A DNA stretch of 64,000 nt from Hyaloperonospora brassicae (taxonomy: Eukaryota; Oomycota; Peronosporomycetes; Peronosporales; Peronosporaceae): positions 1 to 64,000 of the forward strand of contig CANTFL010000072.1 of the NCBI GenBank assembly GCA_947650285.1. The letters are read 5' to 3'. The position numbers and the translations under genes are program-made. Below, one piece after another: positions 24,741-34,511 of this stretch; positions within the stretch are counted from its first letter, which is position 1, and each line of letters begins with the position of its first letter. The notes beneath the pieces are model-generated. The model was not told where the DNA came from. It saw only the letters and a list, made by a program, of their open reading frames with translations, and ran no database searches.

Positions 24741-26030
24741 AAATACCACCACCACGCGTACTTTCTTCCTGTGATGACTAGCAGGCAGAAAGAGGAGTGA
24801 AGTTACTGCTTCAAGATGTATTAAGGCATGGAGACAGAGGTGAATGGATTAACGAGATGAAGGAACGCAGTCAAAACAGAGACGACTAAATGTCATCGAT
24901 GGACGAGCTGGAATCACCATGCGACAGCGTAGGGTCACAGTCAGAAGCGTCGACGGAAAGCTTCATATCATCTCGGTTTTCGGGCTCGGGAGCAGAGGGA
25001 TCGACTACCGAAATAGAAGCTTCGTATGGGTCGACATCCTCGATGACGAGTGATTTCTCTTCACTCTCTGACGTGCCGACCGGAGCGAATACAAGGAAGG
25101 CCGGATTTCACGGACGGAAGCACATGTGTTAGGGATGATCCGATGGACGAGTCATCCACTAAACACGCCAGGGTTCAACTTGGTCACGCATTCAACTTCG
25201 TGGATCTAGTCAACACACTCGGGTTCCCACGCATAACTCATGGTTGGGTACACAGAAACCGAGCTCAAAGAGAAGTTCGGGTCGAGTAAAGGTGTGGTTC
25301 CACGAGATAGCTTCGCAGACGCCGCATCTTGCAAGATAATACCCAAAGTCTTTGTGACCTTCCGCAAAGATCCCCTCGAAGTTTGCGAGGGGCAGCATAA
25401 TTTACCCAAGCTTCATAAATTTGGGACAAGTGTTCAGGCGAGCGCGAAGGGTTTTCATCGGGGTGCATGCTCATAAGAATACTTGACTCCAAATTTAATG
25501 CGTACGCTCCCATAAAGCCACGAAAAATTTCGAGCGAGTATCGATATGGGCAGACGGCGTTGGATCACGACTATCTCCGCCTAACTTGACCCACCCTTCA
25601 GCCGCCAAGTCTAGAGGAGAACTAGAATGAGCGTGATGGAGAGAACGGCGGATCCGATCCTGAGTGTCGCCATGCTTGGACACACTCAGGAACATCGGCT
25701 TCGATGGAAATAACTCCAGAGACTGCTATCACGGATGTGACGGATCATGTACGTCAGCAAACGCTAGTCGACCTACGAGTAAATGGGGGTGGGAGCGACG
25801 AACGACTTCGAACCAACGCGCATCTGTCGGATAGGGGACCGAGCCGACGTGACGCGCAACCAACAGCGAGCTGACCCGTGATGAAAAAACGAATATCCCG
25901 ACTCGCTCGCATGGCAGGAGTTGACCTAGATTCCCGGGCGAACACTTGACCCGCACGAGCACGAAGAAGAGAGTACGGAACCGTTAATGACTCAGACAAG
26001 CCAATAGCGGCAGTCGCCACCGACGTTGAC
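24741..26030 (+). mobile_element. Copy B 3' region downstream of the chromodomain
   Basis: Aligned with copy A 10140-11500 over several blocks, so it is an old part of the family rather than an insertion. A plus-strand serine-rich ORF (24890-25132) and minus-strand frames at 25754-26098 are seen; none has a recognisable domain. Confidence 0.5.
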
Positions 26031-26076
26031 GGAGAATGGCACTTAATATTTCTTGGCGCCAACAAATGTGGGGACG

Positions 26077-28718
26077 TCAACAAAGAAGCAGCCGCCACCT
26101 CAGCTGTAAGCGTTTTATGAGGTTAGATTGTGACCGCAAAATCCGTTGCTTCTTCTTTGGTGAACTGGTGGGTCGTACGACAACGGAATCAGTCGAAGAA
26201 ACGACATTAGAGGAAACAATGGACGGAGTCGACGGGGTAACGCGAACGTTGAACCTATTCTGCGATGAGCGGACGAGAGCCACGACAGTCGAGACGACAG
26301 GGGCGTCCATTGGGACGGCTTTGACAGGAACTGGATCGGGTGACGGAAGATGGACGCCTTTCCTTTTCTCGGAAGACCTAGCAGACGACCGGCTTGCGGG
26401 AACGACGGAAAACGCACCATAAGAAACAACGACGGCGGTCGGCGAAGTCGATGACACCACGTCGAATACGTCTTCAATTGATGGGGTGGTCGCGATGGCG
26501 GCCGACGAAACAGGAACTGGATCAGCTTGGGTTTGGACTAGCGGCGCATGGGCGATTGCAGGTGGTGGTACGGACACAGCCGCAGAAGACCGGCGCGTTC
26601 TCATCTGGGGAAGTGATGCAGTTGGGGAAGCAGGTGTACCTGTCACCATGGATTTCTGCAATGGTGCTGAAACCCTCAGAGCCTTGAACTTCTTCGGTGA
26701 GGCGAATGAACGTTTCTTGACTCGACGAAGGACTGAACCCACCTTTCGTCGCGACTTGGACGAGTGGGCTACTGGTGATGACGTGGGACGAGAAAGATTA
26801 GGGGCAACGTGGGATTGCTCGGCAGAACTACATAATCCTGCTAATCCTAGACGATGGGACTGTGATGTGATCGACGAAACATCCTCTCTAGCGAGTGTCA
26901 TCAGCTCAGGCGCGGATATGGGCGCCATTGTTGAATTGACATGTAAATCCAGCTCGGTGAGAGACGAAGTACCAAGTCTATAAACTGATGATCCAAAGCT
27001 GAAAGGGACGTTAAATGAGACGGCAACGCAAAAGCAACCCCCGATACCGACCTAGCGGTCGATGACCACGCCAATCAGGAAGACGAATGTGGATCCGGTA
27101 GTGCGCCAGGATCCGCATCAGAATCACACGTATCCGATCGTCCCATCAGATAAGTTAGAGATGTTACCGTCGACGAGGACGGCTCGCCGACGGACACATC
27201 AGTAGACGACGAAGACGCTACGCCGACGGTCACAGCAGTCGACGACGTAAAAGTCGAAGACATGGGAGCCGCAGAAGAAGATGCAAATGATAGCGTCCGC
27301 CGTCCAGACCGAAACTCCGAGCTTTGAAAGGATGTTAAAGGAGCGACAAGACGAGGCGGATCCGTCTATGTCGATTGTGCCATCGCTGACGTGATGGGGA
27401 AAGCCGAAGAAGGCTCGAGCCGCAAAACCATGTTTTGAAACGTCGTTGATCCATCGAACGAAATGACGTCCGGGAACCGAGTCGCGAGAAGTCTACCCAA
27501 CCGCGAGTTTGATATCCATATCTCGAGGATTGAATCCCGAGACGTCCACTCCAACCGCTGCGGCCACCGCAAGAGTCGGACCCAGCGGACATTGTATGTT
27601 TCCACGACGCACCCAGCCTTTTGTTGTCGGACGACTTGTTGTCGACTGCTGACGGTGCGTCGCATCACCCTGCGCGCATGACTATCTCCGTTGCACAAGT
27701 CTATCGTTGAATCCTGGAGCTAAAAAGTAACCAGCGGCAACATCTTGGACAGTCGTGTGTCGAGCTTCAGAATTTGCGAGGTCGCTCGTAAGCTGGTTGG
27801 TCAAGCATTCACGTTCTGCTATATAAGCGGTCAGCTTGGCAATCATACGCTCACCCGTAAAAAAGACGATTATCCCGATGCGTAGCAGTCAGGCGCTCCG
27901 ATGACTCAAGCGAGTACATCGACTTGTGAAACGAGTCAATCAACCATGTCGTCTTTAATGCAGCGGACTTCCAAGTTTGTGACACTTTCTTGGTTGTTGA
28001 CGAACGATGCATCAGGTCCACCGAGTCCAAGATAGCAGCTTGCATTCGTCGACAAGGCGAAGCGTTCTCTCGGTGGGACTGAGAAAGAGTCATGCATAGA
28101 TCCGCGATATCTGCGGAATGGTCGACGATGGGAGCAACACCAGCGGCCATCAACGAATTCAAATCATTCAGCGGGCGAACCTGGGAAGTGATTTTTCTAA
28201 CGACGTGTCAAGAAGTGGGCGAGAAGATTGCATCAACGTCACGATCACCGGTATCAGCTCAACTTCGCGCCGTTGCATCCGATCATCGATGCTCGAGAGG
28301 ATACGACAGAGATCCAGCGTATCCAGCAATGATCCATAATCATAGTTAAGTAAAGGTTCAGCCTGGGCGGAGTCGGCAGAGACGAAGCCCGGCACACAAG
28401 GGTCACAAGAAGCCGATATCGACAAGTGTCAGGTCCAGCAACCAAGCTCGACAAATCTTCCACGGCTGAAGTCGGTGGGGAAGACAGCCCCCGGTCGGGA
28501 TTCGCTCCGTCAACAATTGACAGAGCAGACGAAGTAAGCGTAGATGACGGCGGAGGATTAGGTCGAAGCCGCGTCTTGTGAGTCGTCGACGGTGACTCGT
28601 CGACAGACTGAAACATGCAACAGAGAACATACCACATATCAGAGCACAAGTTAAAAGCCGCCACGAGAAGTAAGAAGAGAAGTTGCTGGAGGATCATACC
28701 ATGGAATAGGGGAAACAT
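26077..28718 (-). pseudogene. Antisense ORF of the family 1 element, broken
   Basis: Several minus-strand segments read as one protein with frame changes. An N-terminal hydrophobic stretch is followed by a Ser/Pro-rich part (28718-28430: MILQQLLFLLLVAAFNLCSD, SALSIVDGANPDRG). A helical segment follows (28425-28168: DYGSLLDTLDLCRILSSIDD, IVTLMQSSRPLLDTSLEKSL), continued at 28162-27851 (MNSLMAAGVAPIVDHSADIA, QAAILDSVDLMHRSS). Further broken segments lead to a 283-codon Ser/Pro/Arg-rich frame at 26928-26077 with basic clusters (SSKSRRKVGSVLRRVKKR). I recognise no domain. It lies between pol and the 3' LTR, opposite to the element, the position where antisense ORFs occur in some plant gypsy lineages. 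That it is a real gene is inference. Confidence 0.45.
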
Positions 28719-28804
28719 CTTAGCTCGGATGGACCAAATGAAGTGGCGGTGAAGAGAATGGTCGAGACACTCGTCCGTTTGGTCCGAATCGCGGCTGGAT
28801 CAGT

Positions 28805-29780
28805 TGTAATGTAGATAATTTCAGTTCCGGGATATTAGTTCGGCGACTTCAGGGTTGGCGACTCGAGCGAAAGTGAAAAAGGTCGGCAAATCGAGTATAG
28901 GCGACTTGAGTGTCGGCGACTTAAGGGCCGGCGACTTGGGTGTCGGCACACCGGGTATTGGCGACTCAAGTGCCAGCGACTCGGGTGTCGGCACATCGGG
29001 TGTCGGCGACTCAAGTGCCAGCGACTTAAGTGTCGGCGAATCGGGTGTCGACGACTAGGGTGTCGGCGACTAGTGTGTCGGCGACGTAAGGGTATAGCAG
29101 ATTACGGGAAGATCGAGTGACAGATTTATCGCGTTATTTGTAAAGGAACTAAGGAAGGAGACAGAGCCATTCAAACTGGCTCTGCGAGAAAGCAAAAGAG
29201 ATAAACCAATACAGTGCAGAATTTTCTAAGTCCAAGACACGCGTACACTAAAGGTAAGACTCTGCGTGGGCTAGATTATGGCTGTTGTCGAACCTCGAGA
29301 GGCATAGCTTGTAGAGGTATAGACTGATAGCGCCAAGAGTTAGGACGGCCTGGGTTGGTCAGCGCTCGCTACTGGCGAAGGAAGGAGTCTTGTTGTCGAC
29401 GAGCCGGTGACCCAATAGACGGCACCGGTGAAAGTCTTGTCGAGCGACAAGCCGGTGGGCCTCAGCCGAGTGTATCGTAATTTATCTGGTCAGGCGGACA
29501 CTGCGCTTGGTGACCTGTATAAACGTGTGAGCGTCGGATTTCATCCTTTGGTGTGAAGTCATAGGAATAGAGAGGTTTAGAAGCTGCTGAGCTCAGGAAG
29601 ACTTCTAGAGGAGTGGTTAAAGGGAATCGGATAGGCTAAAGCCGCAACTATATTCGAAGGGGCAAACCGCGTAGGAATTTTTCCAAACGTACCAGCCCGT
29701 TGAGCCGACTAAGCTCGGCGATTGTTTTGTTTTTACGTTGAGGCCGATATACGACGGAACTAACTAACTACTATAACACA
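28805..29780 (+). mobile_element. Gypsy family 1 LTR, 3' LTR of copy B
   Basis: Starts TGTAATGTAGATAATTTC and ends CTATAACACA, aligned with the LTR at 11824-12681 over its whole length (for example GTCTTGTCGAGCGACAAGCC at both 12340 and 29430). The ends TGT/ACA form a short inverted repeat. It abuts the truncated minus-strand RT of family 2 at 29781. Divergence from its partner LTR is clear by eye, so the insertion is not recent. Confidence 0.8.
28845..29096 (+). repeat. Expanded 15-bp minisatellite in the LTR
   Basis: About sixteen units based on GGCGACTTGAGTGTC, with variants (GGCACACCGGGTATT, GGCGACTCAAGTGCC, GGCGAATCGGGTGTC). A higher-order block (GGCGACTCAAGTGCCAGCGA) occurs twice. Because 15 is a multiple of 3, the plus strand stays open and encodes a five-residue repeat (GDLSV, GDLRA, GDLGV), which I take to be incidental. 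Confidence 0.85.
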
Positions 29781-30494
29781 CTGGTATGAGGATATCGTCA
29801 ATGTAAGTTTGCCGTCTCAGTATAGAGGGTCGTCGATATGTGTCAGGTTCATCATCTCTGAACATATCAATCGGACCATCAGAAGATGAACGTTGGCCTA
29901 TCTTGATACATCCATAAGGAGCATTGTCAACTAGACATTGGTAGATCTGGGGCGTTTTTTTAATTACAAAGAGAATCTGTAGCCACTCCAAAGTCCAAAC
30001 GGAGTGACAAATGCTGAGATCATCTTCGCTCGCTCTGTCATTTCAACGACACCGTAACCACTGGTCATATCTAACGAACAGTATCACAGAGCTTTGTCCA
30101 GATCTTCCAGCAGATGACTGATTAGCGGCATGGGATAATCCATCAGGCGTGTCAGCTGATTCAACCTTCGATAATCAATACCGAGATGAATATCCACTCC
30201 ATTCTTTTTGATGATCACCACTATCGGAGACGCCTAAGGCGGCGTGGTTGGCCGAATGATCTTGGCGACTAACAACCCTTTGGTGAGCTCCGACAACTTC
30301 TACCTATAGTTGGACGTGAACGGACGGAATCTTTGTGCTATCGGTGCTGCCCCATTGACATCGATTTCACAAATCTTACCTCGTGCTGCTGGCGGTAGAG
30401 CTTTGCACTTCCCCAAATGAGAGTGACGGCTTTTCCAAATCAACGATCTGAGTTTTTGTTGCTCTGAGGTGAGAGGGCCATTAGGATCGCCGAT
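29781..30494 (-). pseudogene. Family 2 reverse transcriptase, truncated
   Basis: Minus strand. The segment SEQQKLRSLIWKSRHSHLGK is followed by KGLLVAKIIRPTTPP, ASPIVVIIKKNGVDIHLGID, YRRLNQLTRLMDYPMPLIS, LDMTSGYGVVEMTERAKMIS, AFVTPFGLW; then, after a frameshift, EWLQILFVIKKTPQIYQCLV and RRQTYIDDILIP. The catalytic YIDD is intact, but the sequence stops a few codons later at the LTR of copy B, so thumb, RNase H and integrase are missing. One stop replaces a residue after TTPP. Confidence 0.85.
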
Positions 30495-31178
30495 CTAGAT
30501 GTCATCAATCGTAACATCTTCCGTAGTTTTCGACATCTCTGGCAACACCGCCATGTGCTGTTCGAAATTTTCAGCAAACAAATGTCCACTTTTGTGATAG
30601 TAGACTGGTGCTTCTGCGATCTCAGTTTCATCGACTTTGGGCAACGTCTCCTCTTCAGACTCTTTCTTCTTTTTAGACTGATTTAATTCCGATTTGTCGT
30701 TGTTCGGATCGGCATCCCATGGAGACAGTCTACTACCATACCCTTCTTGGCCGATCTCGTGATCCCCTTTTGTAGCACACTGAACTCCGATCCCATAGTT
30801 GTTATCCATGGGAGATCGATCTACATCATCCGGTAAAATCGATCCAGGTCCGTTGATCCTTCCTTCCCCCGTAATTACGGTATCTGTCCTTTGCAAATTC
30901 TCGTTCCCGGGCTCTTTCGTTACCATAGAGATCGCTGGAGGTATATCTTTCAGCGGATCGGCCGGTCGCTACATGATGCGTTTAAGGGTGAGGTATTCAT
31001 GGCGATTTAACAATGGTCCGATCTGCTCCTCTGGAATTTCACTAACGCGATCTTCTGTAGCTTCAAACGCTAGAGTTTGCCACTCTTTGTACTTCCTAGA
31101 TCCTACCGTCACATAAATTTGAGTCCGAGGTACCATTTCGCCTTCCGTCCACACGCCTAGTATAGAGTGAGTGGGCAA
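30495..31178 (-). pseudogene. Family 2 protease-RT linker
   Basis: 31178-30969 reads MPTHSILGVWTEGEMVPRTQ and VTVGSRKYKEWQTLAFEATE, related to the linker of copy B at 16060-16535. After one stop (31 codons before MVTKEPGN) it continues as an acidic, Lys/Glu-rich segment (SELNQSKKKKESEEETLPKV) to the start of RT. Nearly open, with one or two stops. Confidence 0.6.
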
Positions 31179-31376
31179 TATGACCTCGCGGTCGCCAATG
31201 TTGGTAATCTGCAGATGCTATGTCTTACCCAACCCTGAGACTACTGTGGGGACCTAATCTGGTCCTCTAGTGACCCACAACTTCATCCTGTCCCCACCGA
31301 TCCCAATTTTCACTTCTCTTGACTCCCCGACCGGGGTCACTATGTGTTGGTCATTCGTCGTTACATTATGTACATT

Positions 31377-31826
31377 CTATCCGTACGCAGGGCGACGTCC
31401 TGTGAGATGAATTCGGACTTCCTCTGGTAGGCATAGCGCGCCGTCGGCTAGATCGAGCCGCACCCTGGCAGGTACCATAAAGTCCATTCCCAAAATCGCA
31501 TCTTGTCCCACTCGATCGCCTACCCACACATTGAAATAGTATATCAGTGACCCCGCACGGCTAACAGTGATCTTAGTACGTCCTATCGTCATGTACGGAG
31601 TTTTCACGATCCCGATACACTCTTGTCGCTGGATTTCGTCAATAATACAGCCGACCTTACGAGCAAATGTACTGTCAATAATCGATACTTCAGCACCAGA
31701 ATCAAATAGCAGAGTCGCTTTCACGTTGTCGATCTTGACAAAATCTTTCGCCTGCTTAAACCACTTCCCAGGCGAGTAATGCTTCCAGTATCCGCGAGAT
31801 TCACCATTAGCGAGCTCGATCTCCAT
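31377..31826 (-). CDS. Family 2 retropepsin-like protease (intact domain)
   Basis: Gypsy aspartic protease that would cleave gag-pol inside the particle. The domain is open over 149 codons: KATLLFDSGAEVSIIDSTFA carries the catalytic DSG (usual form DTG or DSG), and the C-terminal hydrophobic-Gly box is DAILGMDFMVPARVRLDL. It is embedded in a gag-pol with stops upstream (zinc knuckle) and at its end (stop after RRPAYG), so it would not be made as part of a full polyprotein. It is the best preserved gypsy domain of the window. The start used is the first Met of the open frame, not a natural start. Confidence 0.75.
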   Translation of the reverse strand: MEIELANGESRGYWKHYSPGKWFKQAKDFVKIDNVKATLLFDSGAEVSIIDSTFARKVGCIIDEIQRQECIGIVKTPYMTIGRTKITVSRAGSLIYYFNVWVGDRVGQDAILGMDFMVPARVRLDLADGALCLPEEVRIHLTGRRPAYG

Positions 31827-32110
31827 AGTTGGTTCGGATCGCGAGTACTCGTCGATCCTCTTCAGACTGGAGACGGAAGAGACACGTTTTGACTTCGATC
31901 GAGATATATTTGTTTCCTTATCTGCATTCTGCTTACTCTCGCGATCTGTCTTCTTCTTTCAACGTATGCAATAATGCAGAGCCCAGAACGCTTGGCTCGT
32001 ACTAAATTCAAACCTGGCGATCGTCCTAGTTTAACATCTTCTCGGTCTTATCTGGCAGCATCCCGGCATGCTTGTTCGGGACGTACCACTGTCGCATCAT
32101 GATGCAGAAC

Positions 32111-32283
32111 TCCTCCATGGGACACTTCCTCGGGTCATGAATCTCAACACAGGCGCGACATGCGAAAAAACAGTTGTACTAGGGGTGTCCTTTACGCCCA
32201 CACTTCTGGCAGGTGAGCCGCTTCCAACAACCTAGATCTCCATGCTTGGTCGATCCGCAATGGGTACACGGCTCTGAAGGCAT
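32111..32283 (-). pseudogene. Family 2 gag zinc knuckles
   Basis: Minus strand from 32283: PCTHCGSTKHGDLGC (C-x2-C-x4-H-x4-C), then CQKCGRKGHP, a TAG, YNC (second knuckle with a stop inside), then CRACVEIHDPRKC (third Cys/His cluster). Tandem knuckles of this kind bind the element's RNA in the particle. Confidence 0.8.
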
Positions 32284-34450
32284 TCTGCGATCTTAATAGC
32301 CCCGACGAGTAATCGGATCGACCGATCTCATATTCGCTGAAGCGTCGCGAGATGGCTTAAGCCGATCCGTAGTGGCAGCCATATCATTCGATCTCAAATG
32401 ATCTTCCAATTTCGATCCGATAGTGTCTGATTCTGACTCACTGCTGATATCCTCAGTACGGACCATCCTCACCGCACATGCAGGATTAGAAAGTGCTGGA
32501 CCAGGCGCCCCTTCTGTCTGAAATTGGACAATACCATAGTCACTATACCTTAACGCGATCTCCCCTGCTGGTATCCATGCAACGTCTCCTGCATGGCATC
32601 CGCATCTACTACATTCAGCAGTAGCAGCTGGTCGGAGAGATCGAGACCGTCCAATGTGTCAATGAAATAGTTGACATGTTCCTTGCGTGCCTCTTGCAAT
32701 CCAGTCGTCACCGGTGTATTCGCCTACATCCTTATCACTATAAGCCTATATGAGTATTCCAGGGGTTATTTTTCAGATCGCTTCTTCGCGTGGTGATATT
32801 GTTGGCTCGCTGACATCCCGTGTCCCGCATATTTCACAAGGAAGCTGTTCATCAGATCTTTCCACTTGAATCCAGTCTATCTGCTTAGCTGGCGGTACCA
32901 GTAGCAGGCTGGGCCCACCATTAGATCGCCGACGACTAAACATTTCTCGTCGTCCGGTGCTTAGTCCTTGAGATAAGATGATTTAACTTTGCCCATCCAG
33001 GTTCGAGCTCTATCTTCTTTCCGATCTTTCCCCGAGAATTCTTTCAACTCTGAGATCGCTAAGATCCTGATCTTCTATCTGATGGCCCTAGCTCCGGCAG
33101 ACATACCGGTCGTGACTGCTTCAAGTCGTCGTGGTTCGGCCATCCATAGATCGTCCGGATCGTATTCCGCCTTCTGACAAATCTGTTGGTCAGTGTCTGA
33201 CCCCACCAATTCCCTCTCCACATCCGGCATGTCGTAGTTTCCTCGCGAAGGGGGGGGAGAAAGGTACGGTGATTCGGATGGTGGCTTGGCTGTCGGTTTA
33301 TCCGTTGGGCTTTACGTTGATCCGCCTCGTACTTCTTCATCGCTGTATTGAAAAAACGACTTAGATCGTCCTTCTCTTGATCTTCTAAACTCGTGGGTGT
33401 ACCGGTCGATCTTGGTTGGATGTCGATCTTGTCCTGTCCTTAAAAAGCGTCGATTGTGGCCTTGCAGATCTGGGCGTTCAGCAGAAACGATCCTTTCGAT
33501 GGTCCCAGAGACATCTTACGAATCCTGATGGACCCATCTGACTTGATCTCGGAGTCAGCTGAGGCAAAGTGGGGCGATACTGAGAGGTGTTCCTGAGGTG
33601 AATCCGAGAGCATGGCGATCTCGTCTCAGAGAGCAGTGGCCTTGCCCACCAGAAGTATCATGACCTCCACGAACTCACTTACTGCATTCTTCAACTGTTC
33701 CAAGCTGCATCCCATCAGACCATTTCCCTTAAAAAATTAAAGAATCCCGTGTTGTTTAACATCCGCAAAGTCGAAGCAATCGCGTCGAGTTTGCTAGACA
33801 CGGGCGGCGGGATCGAGATCGGCTTGTCTTGAGGATTGATCAACTTGGGCTGTAATATCGTAAACACTGGATCTGTCTTGAGCAGTGTCTTCAAGTGACT
33901 ATATTAGCACTGCCATTGCGCACGCTCCCACATCTCGTCCACCGTTTCATTCTATATGGTCGCAGTCTTCACTAGGTCATATTCTGTCTTTAGCATCTCG
34001 ATCTTGTCCAGTTCTTAATCGTATTTCGCTTTCACTCCGATCTTCGATTCCACGGTCTGGTCAATCTGCGATCTTTGTCTTCCGATCTCAGAGTTCTCTA
34101 CTTGGCTCGTCCCGGTGTGGCATACTTCGTGATCGTCATTGTCGGCTTGAAGCCGGGTGATCTGTCGACAAGGAAAGAGCGTTTGGCTTTCGCCGGTATG
34201 GTTTTCACCATTGGATTTTAATCAAGCAGACCGCTCTTTGCAGAGCGATCTGCGGTAGCCCCCGAAAAAGCCCTCGGACGGGGTTGAGGTATATTTTCCA
34301 GATCAGTCTCTCGATCTTCCTCTTTTATTTTCAGTTCATCAGAGCCCCTCCCAAAACTCTAATAATATGGGGATCTTGAGCTTCTGCGTGGCTGCGTCGA
34401 TCCCTCTGTCGCTGACACTTCAACTCCAGGATTTTGCTTTATCTTGACAT
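32284..34450 (-). pseudogene. Family 2 gag, with several stops
   Basis: Minus strand. After the primer site: KSTAEDVKIKQNPGVEV, then GLLD (stop) NPMVKT and SFLVDRSPGFKPTMTITKYA. A second frame follows with ESKIGVKAKYD (stop) ELDKIEMLKTEYDLVKTA, probably coiled coil; ETVDEMWERAQWQC (stop); LKTLLKTDPVFTILQPKLIN; SSKLDAIASTLRMLNNTGFF. Then PPSRGNYDMPDVERELVG (about 33250-33200), SELKEFSGKDRKEDRARTW (33050 region) and VGPACYWYRQLSR. The same stops recur in the copy at 62851-64000. Confidence 0.65.
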
Positions 34451-34494
34451 CTTCGGCAGTGGACTTACCGTGAAATCCAGAGACCTCAGAAGAT

Positions 34495-34510
34495 CCGGGC
34501 ACGCACACCA
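34495..34510 (-). other. Family 2 primer binding site
   Basis: Minus strand TGGTGTGCGTGCCCGG, one base after the LTR end. The copy at 62835-62850 reads TGGTGCGCGTGCCCGG. It begins with TGG as expected for pairing with a tRNA CCA end; the tRNA was not identified. Confidence 0.65.
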
Positions 34511-34511
34511 T

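Noticed and set aside
28855..29058. Plus-strand ORF encoding a five-residue repeat (GDLSV type)
   Set aside because: It is the translation of the 15-bp LTR minisatellite; openness follows from the period being a multiple of three.
33885..34160. Plus-strand ORF of 91 codons, with a near-identical ORF at 63185-63460 on the minus strand
   Set aside because: Both are the opposite-strand shadow of family 2 gag DNA; conservation reflects repeat identity, not an independent gene.
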